A stretch of 64,000 bases of DNA. It comes from Portunus trituberculatus. Its lineage: Eukaryota; Arthropoda; Malacostraca; Decapoda; Portunidae. Made by a program: the position numbers and the translations under genes. This document shows, in pieces, positions 1 through 11,951 of the stretch; the first letter of the stretch is position 1, and every line of letters starts with the position of its first letter. The notes under the pieces are model-generated. The model ran no database searches. It was given only the letters and a program-made list of their open reading frames with translations, and had not been told where the DNA came from. The stretch lies in the NCBI RefSeq assembly GCF_017591435.1, contig NC_059281.1:16169902-16233901 (forward strand). The letters are read 5' to 3'.

Positions 1-390
1 ATATATATATATATATATATATCATGAATCATATCAATCACTTACCTGTTTTAGCCCACTCATTACCTGTGTCTTCCTTATTTATTTTTCTTACTTACAA
101 AGAGGTATCTACATTATTATAAATACATCTAAGGAATAACTCTTCTCCATTCCTCAATCTTTTCTGCAATTCGCTTCCTATCGTAATTTTATCCACATCG
201 TTTTTTTGATAGGCTAAACTGAGTCACTCCGTGGCTGGTTACGCATTCTTTTTGTGTGCTTTCTTTGTCATAACGCCGCGGCGCAACACAACTTGCTCTC
301 TCAACGCGTAACTATTTCTTTTCATTATTGTATGCTGTGATTTTTTTTTTTTTTTGGCGTTTTCTATTTGTACACATTTATTTACGCTCT

Positions 391-550
<160 letters not shown>

Positions 551-628
551 TTGGGAATACTCATACCAGTAACACTAATAATACTAATGATGGCAAGGTG
601 TCAGTTTGTCCATAGCTTGGTGGTCTTA

Positions 629-1009
629 ATGCATCGTCCCCCTCAGGCCGAGTGGTCCCCGCGAGAGGGCGCCACACCCAGCACAAGTGTAGCAGACTCG
701 CCGGGGGACTCTGCTTTCTCGCCACCGCCGCCCACCACTCATCCGCAGCAGCCCGAGGAAGCCGCCGAGGCCACGCTTGACCTGTCTACCCCACGCCAGT
801 CCTCCACACCCACGTCCACCTCGGGGGGCTGTGTGCCGCCGCTCCCAGTCTGTCCCGAGGGGAGGAGCGTGGCGGTAGGGCCGGTGGCGGGCCTCACCTC
901 GGAGCTGGGGCCGCGCCTGCCCATCGGTCTGTATACCGCCAACTTGCCGCCACACCTGCTGCCATGGATCCTCTCATCACACCTGCATCACCTGGCCAGG
1001 GTGCACCAG
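629..1009 (+). CDS. E93: E93 coding exon 1
   Basis: It is open from MHRPPQAEW and ends ...ARVHQ at a CAG|GTTAGT donor in phase 0. It contains a TLDLST motif resembling a weak CtBP site and a hydrophobic LPPHLLPWIL stretch near the end. The same frame stays open upstream into a poly-Leu reading of the CTG/CTA repeat, so the true exon start is not fixed. An acceptor-like ccatag lies at 610-615. Confidence 0.7.
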
Positions 1010-1978
1010 GTTAGTTGGGTGTAGATGTGCGGCTATACTTTTTATGATGGAGGGACAGTGGCCCAAAGCAACATCAAGGAGGGGAAAAAAAAGTCCAGTG
1101 ATGGTGTCAGTCCCCAAAGAGAAAGAGTAAAGTTTTACCCAAAATTGGAAGGTAAGTGTCTAGAAACTGGTGTGAGAGTCGGTAGCTGGCTGAAGCCGTC
1201 CTGGGTCACTACACGCCGGGGCCTGTGGAGACACGGTACGTACACATCTGTGTGTGGCCCAGCACCATTACCTGGAGCACACACCCACTAGCCTGAAGAT
1301 GGTGGATAGGGTGAGTGACAGGGCGAGCCCTCAGCCCTCAGCCTTTCCCTTAGCATACACTTCACTCACTCAGGGCAAGCCCTTCATGATCGGGAGGCAG
1401 AGCAGAGAACCAGTCTAGCATTCTTTTCCATGTTAATGACCGCTCGCCGCCTCCCTCAGTAATAACATTACTCACTTAACTCTCTTAACTGTAATTGCAC
1501 TGAGGACCTTTTTGAGGTTCCTTAAGATATATAGATGTTCACTGTTCATTCACTTAAAGACATCATTGCCTCTCTGACTGCTGTGGTACCCACTGCAGGC
1601 CCCAGAGGAGATGTGCGAGGACAGAGACCAGCAGCCCCTGGACCTCAGTGCCAAGTCCCACGTGGAGAGTGTCAAGAGGGAGGGTGGAGTCTCGTCCAGC
1701 ACCCCTCCTCCCACCAACCCACTCTTCCCCTCTTACGAGAGAGTCGTGCACCACACCGTCACCCTTGAAACCAAAATTAATTCTACTAGGTGAGTATCAT
1801 TTGATCCTCCTCCTCCTCCTCCTCCTCTTCCTCTCAATTCTAATCATAGGGAAGTATCTTACGAGTGCATAGAGGAACCATAGCTGCCACTTCACATGGA
1901 CCAACCTGGAAGACTGAGCCCGGGGTGATCAAGCTGCCCCGTGTATTTTTCAGGAATTTGTTTGTTGCCCCTAACCTC

Positions 1979-2029
<51 letters not shown>

Positions 2030-5000
2030 CACTGTTTGATCTGCTGCAGTCTCTGACGAGACAGCCAGACGTTACCCTACGGAACGAGCTCAGAGCTCAT
2101 TATTTCCGATCTTCGGACAGGCCTGAGACCAGGCACACAACACACACCGGGACAACAAGGTCACAACTCCTCAATTTACATCCCGTACCTACTCACTGCT
2201 AGGTGAACAGGGGCTACACGTGAAAGAAGATACACCCAAATATCTCCACCCGGCCGGGAATCGAACCCCGGTCCTCTGGCTTGTGAAGCCAGCGCTCTAA
2301 CCACTCAGCTACCGGGCGTGTGTGTATTTATCTAGTTGTATTTACCTAGTTGTAGTTTTACAGGGCCTGGGGTTTATGCTCGTGTGGCCCCGTCTCCATA
2401 TCTACACTTATCCAATCTTACTGTAAAAGTATGCACACTCGTTGCAGACACTACTTCTTCATTTAAACTGTTCCACGTCTCAATACATCTCTGCGGGAAA
2501 CTATATATTTTTTTTAATATCTCTCAGACATCTTCCTTTTCTCAGCTTTTTACTATGCGATCTTGTGCTTCGGATGTCATATTCTTCTCTCAGGATCAGT
2601 TTCTCATTATCCACTTGGTCCATTCCGTTGATCAATTTATAAACTTGTATCAGGTCTCCTCTCTCCTTCTTTGTTCCAGGGTTGGTAGATCCATAGCCTT
2701 TAGTCTCTCCTCATATGTCATCCCTTCAAATTCTGGAACCATTCTTGTAGCCATTTTTGTAGCCTCTCCAATTTCCTTATGTGTTTCTTTTTATGAGGGG
2801 TCCACACTACTCCTGCATATTCCAATCTGGGTCTTATTATAGTACTTATCAATTTCTTCATCATTTCTTTGTCCATGTAGTGAAATGCTACTCCAATATT
2901 CCTTAGCAAATTATATGTTTCTCTAAAAATTCTATCAATATGGCTTACTGGTTGATTGTTTTCTTCCATCGTCACTCCTAAGTCCTTTTCCTTTTTACTT
3001 TCTCCAGTTCTACTCCATCTCCCATCTTATAGATTCCCACAGGTCGTCTTTCACTCTTTCCCATTTCCATGACATGGCTTTTGTTCACATTGAATTCCAT
3101 TTCCCACTTTTACTCCATTCCCAGATCTTATTTAGGTCTTCTTGCAGTATTTCACAATCCTCCTTTTGCTTTATAACTCTGCACAGTTTCGTATCATCTG
3201 CAAACAGATTTATGTAGCTGTTCACTCCTTCTGGCATGTCGTTAATATAAATGAGGAAAAGTATTGGTGCCAATACTGACCCCTGTGGCACTCCGCTTTC
3301 TACTGCTCTCCACTTGGACTTCATATCTTTAACTACCGTCCTTATTTCTCTCCCCCTCAAATAATTTTCTATCCATCTCAATGTGCTTCCTTTTAAGCCA
3401 CCCTTCTCCTCTAACTTCCATAGTAATCTTGCATGTGGCACTTTGTCAAACGCCTTTTTAAATCCAAATAAATACAGTCAACCCATCCTCTCTCTCTTGT
3501 ACTCTATCAACTATTCTAGAATAGAAACTCAATAAATTAGTTACACAAGACCGTCTTTTCTAAAACCAAATTGGCTATTTGATATTAATTTGTTGTCTTC
3601 AAGGAACTCGATCCATTGTTTCTTTATTATTCTTTCACACATCTTGCATATTACACTAGTTAGTGATACCGGTCTGTAATTTAAAGGTTCTTCCTTCCTT
3701 CCGCTCTTATATATGGGAACCACCTCAGCTCTTTTCCATTCTACTGGTACTGTTCCATTTTCTATTGAGCATTTTATGATGTTGTATATAGGACTTGCTA
3801 GTTCTTCCCTACATTCTTTCAGTATTCTGCCTGAGACTTCATCCGGTCCCATTGCCTTCTCTTCATCCAGTTCCTTCATTAACTCTTTTATTTCAAGCTT
3901 GGTTACTTTAATCTCTTTCATATAGATTGTCTCTCTATTACCCTGTGGCCTCTCAAATTTGGATTCTTTAGTAAAGACCTCCTGGAATTTTTTATTTAAT
4001 AGTTCTGCCATACTTTTTGGGTCTTCCACCATCCCGTTCTCTCCTTTTAACCTTTCTATTGTTTCTTTTTGCCTAATTTTTCCATTTATGAATCTATAGA
4101 ACAATTTTGGTTGCTCCTTACATTTTTCGACAATGTCCTTTTCGAAGTTCTTTTCCTCTTCCTTCCTCACCTTAACATATTCATTTCTCGCTGCCTTGAA
4201 GTTTTCCTTATTTGCTGGATTTCTATTTCTCCTCCACCTTTTCCATGCTCCATCTCTTTTCTCCTTTGCCCTAGCACACCTTGCATTAAACCAATCTTTC
4301 TTTCCTTCTTCTTTAGGTCTATATTTTGGGACATATTCCTGACTCCTGTTTTGTATATTTCCAAAAATAAGTTATATTTGTCTTGCATTGTCTCTGAGTT
4401 TTCCATCTCCTCCCAGTCTACGTTTTAAAATAGTTCTTGAGATTCTCAATATCAGCCTTTCTGTAATTTAATCGGTCTCCTTTGTATGAATCGTCTCTAT
4501 CTTCCTTTCCTCTTCTATATCTATTTCTAATATTGCATGGTCACTCTTTCCCAATGGGCACTTATATCTTATATCATCATTCATTTGTATACCCTTGTAA
4601 AAACTAGGTCCAATCTCGCCGGCTCGTCGTTTCCTCTGAATCTTGTGCATTCCTTTACTCTCTGGTCCATCATATTGTCTATCATTAGGTTCAAGAATCT
4701 TTCTCCCAGGCTTCTTCCCCATACCACTTTCATAATTTTCCCAGTCCACTTCTTTACAGTTGAAATCTCCTACTAATATCACTTTTCTCCTTTCTTTAAC
4801 GATTCTCATTAGACTCCTTATTGTGTCATCTATCATGTCTTTATATTCTTGATTGGTCCATGAATTTGTTTTTGGTGGCACATATGTTACAATGATTGTT
4901 AACTCTTTTTTATTAATATGCATCTTAATATACAATACTTCTGCTTTTCCTTCCCCACATTCCACTTGGTTTATCACTATCTCCTTCCTTAACATTATCA

Positions 5001-5283
5001 TGACTCCTCCTCCTCCTTTACCCACTCTGTCTCTTCTCCATACATTATACCTATTATCCAAGTCTATTTTGATTGCCATATTTAGTTTTGTTTCAGCCAG
5101 GCATACAATATCTGGATTTTCTTTCTTTATGTAATCTCTTAATTCTAGTTTACTTGATAAAACCCCGTCTATGTTCGTATACATCATTTTTAGTCTTTTG
5201 CCTTTATCATTTTTAGTTAAACTTGTTCCACTTTTTTCTCTTCCTTCTCGTTTATATACCATTTCCTTATCCTGTCTCCTAGA

Positions 5284-5351
<68 letters not shown>

Positions 5352-5526
5352 ACGCGCGCTAAGTCTCTGCTTCTGCAGAGGTCGGCGGCGAGGTGACCTA
5401 AGCAAGCGGTCGTACACGGAGGAGGAACTGCAGGCAGCGTTGAGGGACATTCAGAGTGGCAAGTTGGGCACGCGGAGAGCAGCTGTCATCTATGGCATCC
5501 CACGCTCCACACTCCGCAATAAGGTG

Positions 5527-5587
<61 letters not shown>

Positions 5588-7876
5588 GTGATATACGAAC
5601 AATAAACCACAACTTTCCCTGGTTCTGTGGCTGCTACTCCATAGTTTTGGTAAATGTAGTGATGAAATAGGCCTTGTTTTATCACAAGTCTGAAGCATCA
5701 TTAGTCGAAACAGACAGTAGTATAAGTCTGAGTGCAATAAATGGAAGGCGTACTTAGAGTGTACGGCAATGCCAAGTGCGCCACAAGAGGCAAATAGGTG
5801 TTTCACAGGGCGATGGCCACACTTAGGGACCGCACTCACACACCCGCTCTCCCGCAGGTGTACAAACTCGCCATGGAGCGGGACAGAAACAAGAAGCTGG
5901 TGGAGCAGAGTAATGACACGATGCAGACCGACGCTCCAAATTTCTCGCAGCGCTATAACGGGCGCAGCACGGCAGGCGGCGGAGGCGGCGGAGGCGGCAC
6001 GGTGGACGAGGAGGCGAAGGCTTCCCCGGAGAGCATCAGAAGTTTGCTGCAGAGCAAGATGGTGGAGAAGCTGGAGGAGATCAGCCGCAAGAGTGGCGGT
6101 ATGAGTGACTCGCGGCCGGCAGTGGAGGCGGCCCTGAAGCACCTCCTGGACAACATTCCCAAGCTGGCCCTCAACAAGGACAACGTGCAGGCGTCCACTG
6201 AGGTGCTCAATAGCATCTCCTTCATCCCGCAGTTGAATGATTTTGTCAAGAAAATAGCAGAAGACCGATACAACGAAGAACTACAAAGAAGTAAATTGAG
6301 ATTAAATGGATCAGTTGAAATCCACGCCATCAACGGTCTTAAGAATGACCCATGTGACCTTAGCGTACCGTCCTACTCTCCATCCTGCAACGGCCTCCTC
6401 AAGGCAGAGTCTGACACCACCGCCTCAGACTCCAACCATTCTAGTCAGCCTCTCATCTCCTCTCTATCCAGTCCTAATCTCAAAGAAATGATCGCGCAGA
6501 TGATTGGCCAGAAACTGGGCTGTGAAGTGCCCACTGGTAAGGACACACCGGCAGCCAGCAACTCCCAACTGCTTCCGCCCACGTCCTCTGCCAGGGAGCT
6601 GCAGACCAAGGCTGGAGCCGACAAACAGGATCAGGTGAAGAAGACACAAGTTTCGTCGACCACAACAGGAGGTAAAGGCTCGCGACCCAAGAGAGGAAAG
6701 TATCGCAATTATGATCGTGACAACCTGCTAAAGGCGGTGCAGGCGGTGCAGAGCGGCGAGATGAGCGTACACAGAGCAGGCAGCTTCTACGGTGTGCCGC
6801 ACTCTACACTGGAGTACAAGGTGAAGGAGAGACACCTAAGCCGCGGTAAGAATAAGAAGGACAATTCTTCTCCATCCGTCTCCGCCTCCTCCTCCGCCTC
6901 CACCTGCACGCAGGCGGTGGACCGAGGCAGGAGGGACACTGGTAGATCAATTAGGACACCGGCAGACACTACTGTGAGTCACCTGGAGGTGGCCAGGACT
7001 CCCGGGGACAGCACCACCATCCAAGCAGACACTACATCCACCATTGATCTCACGGGTGATGACAACTCCCAGGGCGGCGAGAGCTCGGGAATCTTGCCCG
7101 CAGTGAAAAAAGCTCGCATGGAAAATGAAGCTTCGCCTTACTCCACCTTTCCTCCTCTCTCCTCAACATCCTTGTCTTCCCCACCTGTCTCCGCTACGTC
7201 CCTCTCCTCCTCGCCCCTGCTGACCAGCCCCTTCTCCATCTGGAATGGCACTACCTTAGTGCCTCCCTTCCTCTCCAGGTACCAGCAAGATCCCTTCTAC
7301 GCTTCCCAAATGATCCGTAGGTTCCAAGAGGCTGCCGTCAAGAGCCATACCTCCAACCCTGGAAGTCTGGAGCGTGAACCTTCCCCTGTCAACTCCCAAG
7401 ACACCCCTGCAACCCAGCCTTACCAGGGCAGCGTGCTGGACGCTCTGCTGAGGGGCAAGGCTGCCGTCACGCGCACGCCCACCACCACCACCACCACCAC
7501 CGCTGTTCGGCCTGCCGTCATCACCACTAGCAGCACCAGCACCAGCACCAGCACCAGCCCGCTCCCCAGTGCTGAGACCTCTTGGCAGGTCTCCTCTAGT
7601 CTGCTGAGTCTGACGAAGGGCCTGGTGATGGAGCAGCAGCAAGGAGAGGATACCGGGGTGTCGCCTCTTGCACAAACCTCAGGAGTGATGGCCTTCAACC
7701 CCCTGTATTCCCTACCCACTCTCGCTTCCCGCACCTCCCTGGCCTCCGCTCTGCAGAAGCGCGCCTCGCCCAGCGACACCCTGAGAGACTCGTCCAGCCC
7801 TGAAGTAGACATCGTGCCATTGCCTCTCGTTAAAGAGGGGCGGCATCCCACGCCCGTGGCTGCTGATCAGCCCTGA
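629..7876 (+). CDS. E93: E93 / Eip93F (Mblk-1-like) pipsqueak-domain transcription factor, spliced CDS
   Basis: The coding exons are 629-1009, 1599-1789, 5379-5523 and 5858-7876. All junctions are GT-AG and phases fit (0, 2, 0), giving about 911 aa from the ATG at 629. Residues ~200-245 form the first pipsqueak-type HTH (RHF1; KRSYTEEELQAAL, RRAAVIYGIPRSTL), split between exons 3 and 4. Residues ~517-566 form the second (RHF2; RNYDRDNLLKAV, FYGVPHSTLEYKV). PLDLS at ~140-144 is a CtBP-binding motif. LKHLL (~332) and LDALL (~766) are LxxLL motifs of the kind nuclear receptors bind. The rest is Ser/Thr/Pro-rich and probably disordered. E93 is the ecdysone-induced nuclear factor that specifies adult development in insects and is related to vertebrate LCOR/LCORL. 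The start is uncertain: an upstream exon may lie outside the window, and an acceptor-like site sits just 5' of the ATG. Family assignment is firm. Confidence 0.9.
1599..1789 (+). CDS. E93: E93 coding exon 2 (CtBP motif)
   Basis: The acceptor is cactgcag at 1591-1598 and the donor is TAG|GTGAGT. It begins APEEMCEDRDQQ and carries PLDLSAK, a CtBP-binding motif. It leaves two bases (AG), which the next exon completes to Arg. Confidence 0.88.
1982..2028. repeat. (TG)n microsatellite at SINE tail
   Basis: Pure TG dinucleotides abut the 3' tail of the antisense SINE at 2028-2317. Confidence 0.9.
2028..2317 (-). mobile_element. tRNA-derived SINE, copy 1
   Basis: Read on the minus strand, the element starts with a tRNA-like head: an A box like TAGCTGAGTGGTTAGAGC, a CTGGC/GCCAG anticodon stem with loop TTCACAA, and the B box GGTTCGATTCC (complement at 2257-2267). 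An unrelated body of about 220 bp and a (CA)n tail follow. A near-identical copy lies at 51041-51327 and a diverged one at 39668-39990. The repeated body and absence of a proper 3' acceptor stem mark a SINE, not a tRNA gene. Confidence 0.85.
2330..5283 (-). mobile_element. non-LTR retrotransposon (LINE), endonuclease plus RT, decayed
   Basis: On the minus strand, 4468-5262 encodes an apurinic-type endonuclease (PDIVCLAETKLN, VGDFNCKEVDW, SDHAILEIDI). The regions 3541-4170 and 3085-3441 encode reverse transcriptase (YRPVSLTSVICK, GVPQGSVLAPILFLIYINDM, FADDTKL). 2718-2975 holds the C-terminal part. The reading frame is broken several times and the 5' end is missing, so it is inactive. It resembles the CR1/L2 group but the clade is not certain. 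It sits antisense in E93 intron 2 between two (TG)n tracts. Truncated copies lie at 34853-35760 and 50039-50994. Confidence 0.85.
5284..5350. repeat. (TG)n microsatellite
   Basis: About 33 TG units lie between the truncated 5' end of the LINE and the E93 exon 3 acceptor. Confidence 0.95.
5379..5523 (+). CDS. E93: E93 coding exon 3 (first HTH, N-terminal part)
   Basis: The acceptor ttctgcag lies 29 bp downstream of a (TG)n tract. The first base completes the split Arg, followed by a basic GRRRGDLSKRSY stretch and most of RHF1. The donor is AAG|GTGACA, directly before a (CT)n tract. Both splice sites are thus squeezed by microsatellites. Confidence 0.9.
5536..5581. repeat. (CT)n microsatellite
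   Basis: A pure CT tract lies at the start of E93 intron 3. Confidence 0.95.
5858..7876 (+). CDS. E93: E93 coding exon 4 (end of RHF1, RHF2, C-terminus)
   Basis: The acceptor is cccgcag at 5851-5857. The exon resumes VYKLAMERDR, the end of RHF1, and runs open for 672 codons to TGA at 7874-7876. It holds a Gly run, LKHLL, RHF2 at about 6689-6838, Thr/Ser repeats from (ACC)n near 7480-7550, and LDALL. Confidence 0.93.
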   Translation: MYKLAMERDRNKKLVEQSNDTMQTDAPNFSQRYNGRSTAGGGGGGGGTVDEEAKASPESIRSLLQSKMVEKLEEISRKSGGMSDSRPAVEAALKHLLDNIPKLALNKDNVQASTEVLNSISFIPQLNDFVKKIAEDRYNEELQRSKLRLNGSVEIHAINGLKNDPCDLSVPSYSPSCNGLLKAESDTTASDSNHSSQPLISSLSSPNLKEMIAQMIGQKLGCEVPTGKDTPAASNSQLLPPTSSARELQTKAGADKQDQVKKTQVSSTTTGGKGSRPKRGKYRNYDRDNLLKAVQAVQSGEMSVHRAGSFYGVPHSTLEYKVKERHLSRGKNKKDNSSPSVSASSSASTCTQAVDRGRRDTGRSIRTPADTTVSHLEVARTPGDSTTIQADTTSTIDLTGDDNSQGGESSGILPAVKKARMENEASPYSTFPPLSSTSLSSPPVSATSLSSSPLLTSPFSIWNGTTLVPPFLSRYQQDPFYASQMIRRFQEAAVKSHTSNPGSLEREPSPVNSQDTPATQPYQGSVLDALLRGKAAVTRTPTTTTTTTAVRPAVITTSSTSTSTSTSPLPSAETSWQVSSSLLSLTKGLVMEQQQGEDTGVSPLAQTSGVMAFNPLYSLPTLASRTSLASALQKRASPSDTLRDSSSPEVDIVPLPLVKEGRHPTPVAADQP

Positions 7877-8230
7877 GGTGTAAGCGTCACCAGTCATGCC
7901 TCCTTTCACTCCTTTGCTTTCTCCACAAGGGAAATGTTTAAGCTTTTGACTGGAAACAAGATTCCTGCCACTCTTCCTCCCTCCACTCCGCCATCTTCAC
8001 TCTGGTTCTTTCTGCCTCGGAGAACACTTCAGTGGTTGTTTTTTTTTCAGCCATGAACGACAGACTCCATCCTCATATTTATAGTGAATAATTACAACAT
8101 TCCTATAATTTTATCTTGATTCCATAGAGTAATGTACCTTAATAATGTAATTCACTTGAGGATAATATATTTCACTGTATTTCTTGTATAAAAAAAAACC
8201 ATGAACATTGTTTATAGATCAATTTTACAA
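7877..8230 (+). other. probable E93 3' UTR
   Basis: Non-coding AT-rich sequence directly follows the E93 stop. I see no canonical AATAAA in it, so the transcript end is not defined and may lie further downstream. Confidence 0.4.
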
Positions 8231-8698
8231 AGAAAATTCCAAGTGTTGTGCAAAGTGTGTCACCGTACAAGATCCGAGTGTTGGTCAGCTGGACGTCCTT
8301 ACAAACCAAACCAAGCCAAAACAAACCATACCAAGCGTTCTCTGTCAGTGTCCAGTGTGGCAGCGGCGGTGCTGTGATAATAGTGATGATGGTGATGACG
8401 GCCACAGTGTGGTGATGTTGAGGCCAGGCGAAGATGGCAGTGTTCATTGGCAATCGAAGAAGACGTGAAACAAACCGTCACGTCAAGTCTGTGTCACGAC
8501 CTTGGCGTCCAGGGCACCACGCCGCTCAAGGTCACGTCCCGGCACCGGTGCGCGCTGCCAACTGGCCACCACTTCCACTGCAAGCTGACACTCACCCCAG
8601 CGTGTTGCCCTCGAGGAGCTGGGATGATGTGGCCCACCTATCCACCACCACCGTGCACTACCCGCCGTGGTGACGACTCTCCATGATACTCACCCAGC

Positions 8699-8701
<3 letters not shown>

Positions 8702-8791
<90 letters not shown>
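8702..8791. repeat. (AT)n microsatellite
   Basis: A pure AT dinucleotide tract of about 90 bp. Confidence 0.95.
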
Positions 8792-8794
<3 letters not shown>

Positions 8795-8875
8795 TCATTA
8801 AAATAATACTTCTCAATATGTTACGATTCCAGAGGCGTGGTGATGGTTGATGACAATAATGATGATTGTGATTAC

Positions 8876-8876
<1 letters not shown>

Positions 8877-8967
<91 letters not shown>
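8877..8967. repeat. (GA)n microsatellite
   Basis: A pure GA tract of about 90 bp, followed by a short TG run. Confidence 0.95.
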
Positions 8968-8969
<2 letters not shown>

Positions 8970-10261
8970 TGTGTGTATTGGACATCCCCCCACAATGCCT
9001 CATACAGTTATATCGACAATCATTCCCCGCGGCATACAGGGACGCCTGTCTCAAAGGGCGGGCATCGCCGCGGCAGTGTCCCTCCAGGTGCCCACGAGGC
9101 TCCTGGGGCCCGGACCCGCCTGAACCGTGTACCGTTTCACCTGCCGTGAGTGGCAAGACATGATTACAATGAGTCCAGCCTTGGAGTGATGCAGCGGTGC
9201 ACCACAAGTGTTACCTTCGCGTCTGCTATCTGAGTACAGCAGGGTGTGTGCAGCCCTTGTAATGTCTCATGCTCCGACAACTCTGGAATTGTACGAGTAT
9301 CTTGCCTTTGGCCAGGGATTGGCGTCATTAAAAGGCTCATATTGTAAACCATAAAAACGCTTCAGAATCCAGGTTTGTCTTCTGATGTTGCTCTTCAGTG
9401 TAGCCTACCGACCCCGTCCATGTAGAGATATTGACTAGCATAAGAGTATTATATTTTGTCAATGTAGTTGCCGTCACTCAAACCTCTACTACGTGCAGCG
9501 TGTGCAGGTCCTCTGTCACGTAGGCATTGTTATATGTGCTAGACGTAGAGAGCCAGCAATGATGAAGTGTGCTTGTACTGGACACCACCGTATCAGTGCC
9601 GCCCTTCCTGCACACCACCTCCAGAGGGCTCCTCAGGCACGCCTGTAGCAGGGCACCGCCACCCGCGCCGCCTCTGGAGGCATGTTACCAGACCATCACA
9701 GTGAGAGACAAGGCTTGGTGCCCAGGGCCACTAGAGCAGCAGTGTTGCAGTGTTGCAGTGTTCACGTCCAGGGTGTAGCTTAGGGGTTAGTGAGGCAAGG
9801 CTAAGGGCTGGAAGGCCTCAGGCCCACCACAGTGCTCACCAACCAGTGATACGCGCGTCCTCGTCCTCTCACTCGTGTGGACCTCCCCTCCAGTATCCGG
9901 TACACTTCCTCACTTTACCCCGCCATATTGTGGTGGCGGGGTCTGCCCCACCAAAGATCTGTTGCTATTGTCTCTACTGAACAACCTCGTGCCCTTCCCT
10001 CCCCATGCGTAAGGCGTCCAGTGCCACTCGTCTGGTGTCAGGCGCCAGGCGTCATGCAGGCGCCAGGCGGTCACTCTGCCCCCAACAAAAGTGCCCCAGA
10101 TCTCCCTATTTTGATATTGGATCTATTTTCAACTTCATGAAATGTGATGTTTGGAAGTATTTTACAGTATTTCAATTTATTACGGAACGATAATCGTAAT
10201 AAGGTACAATTAGCGTTACTTTTTAGAGGCTGTTAGACTAAGCTGCTACAACTTGATGTCT

Positions 10262-10448
<187 letters not shown>

Positions 10449-11347
10449 GTATGTGTGTGTGTGTATGTGTAGGTTGGCATGTACAGCAGTATGATGACAG
10501 GAAGTCAGCAGCGTCAGTTTGTGATGATGTAGTAATGTGATGAGATCGCCTCTCCTGTACAGTCTCGTGCATCGCGGGTGAACAAAAAGGTGAGGCTCAA
10601 AACCCGAGACGCAGGTCCATCAATGAGTGTGTTTGGGGTGACTCTGCCGGATGAGAATCAGTGTCCCGCGCGGGCCGCCTTCCTCCTGTAGGGTACTAGA
10701 CCGTAACTTTACTCTTGCCGAGGCCACGTGTCTTTTTGTAAGACAATCTGACAAGGAATTCAACAGGGTACAATGAATTTATCCATAAGTGCAATTATTA
10801 TTACGGGAGTAGAACGTTGGTTGGGCGGCTTAGGTCATAACCATTTGTGACGCGTGGCTCGTTCCTTGGCACTTAATTAAGGGTTTAACAGTTCAAGGGT
10901 TCAGGTGAAGTAGTCGCAGTGTTGTCCGGCAGCAGCCGCCCTACTACCGCCCGCCGGGAAGGTTGATTCCTGTGTGTTCCTCATCGTGAGGCGTGAGGAG
11001 TGAGGCAGCCTTCACGCTCTTCACCACCACCTCCTCCATCCAACAAATCTACATAGCATCTTGTTACCAGTCATCATTTAGCTTCTGACTTCACGTGCCC
11101 AATGAGTGAGACGCGAGACACGTGGCTCAAGTGCGATTCCGAACCCTGAGCCAGTTACCACCAGTCTCTGGCCGGCCTCGTCCCGGTGTGAATGTGCTAA
11201 GGGGCGGTGGTGACGGACACAGGACGGCTACCTGCACTACTGACGCCCTGCCGCAGTGTGTATGTATGTGTGCCCCACGCAGATGTGCAGGCCAGACAAG
11301 TGAGACGCACCACCACGACCTGCACTGTTGCCTAGGTCTGCCTACGC

Positions 11348-11348
<1 letters not shown>

Positions 11349-11404
<56 letters not shown>
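11349..11404. repeat. (CT)n microsatellite
   Basis: Pure CT dinucleotides. Confidence 0.95.
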
Positions 11405-11408
<4 letters not shown>

Positions 11409-11877
11409 GTGAGTGATCTTGAAAATTTGCGAAATTCCTGGCCAGTTTTTAAAGAAACCAAGGTCCTGAGTTCATAAATATCAAATGTCTGGATATCTTA
11501 TGAAATGCAGGGAGTTGTAATTTTACATGACACTCCACGATTTATTGTCAGTTTGCAAAGTAACGAGAGAGCAACTAGCTTGTTAATGATGAATATTAGG
11601 CTGCTCTCCTTCTCCCCTTCCCACCCACACTCACTCTCAACGATACATTGTTAAATTGTTACTTGTTTGCCCTTCACGTTTCTTCACCTAACCCGCAGCC
11701 AATCCAGTGTTACGACGAGATAAGTTACTGCCTGTGTTAATTTGTTATTAACGATGATAATCATGGCTATCTTAAAACGCTAAGGTATTTCATGATTATA
11801 AGTCTGCTCCCTCATTACCCCAGCACCCCCTAATTCCCCCTAAACAAGCTAGGGCGTCTGTTCGGCCTGTTAGATAC

Positions 11878-11882
11878 ACGCG

Positions 11883-11946
<64 letters not shown>
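11878..11946. repeat. (CG)n-(CA)n microsatellite
   Basis: A short CG alternation leads into a (CA)n tract of about 56 bp. Confidence 0.9.

Positions 11947-11951
<5 letters not shown>

Noticed and set aside
626..955. Antisense open frame of 109 codons over E93 exon 1
   Set aside because: A shadow of the GC-rich coding exon on the other strand, without family similarity.
2254..2317. Possible tRNA-Val(CAC) gene on the minus strand
   Set aside because: The A box, B box and anticodon loop are present, but there is no proper acceptor stem closure, and the sequence is the head of a repeated SINE found again at 51041-51327.
7256..7851. Antisense frames over E93 exon 4
   Set aside because: Shadows of the Ser/Pro/Thr-rich E93 coding strand.
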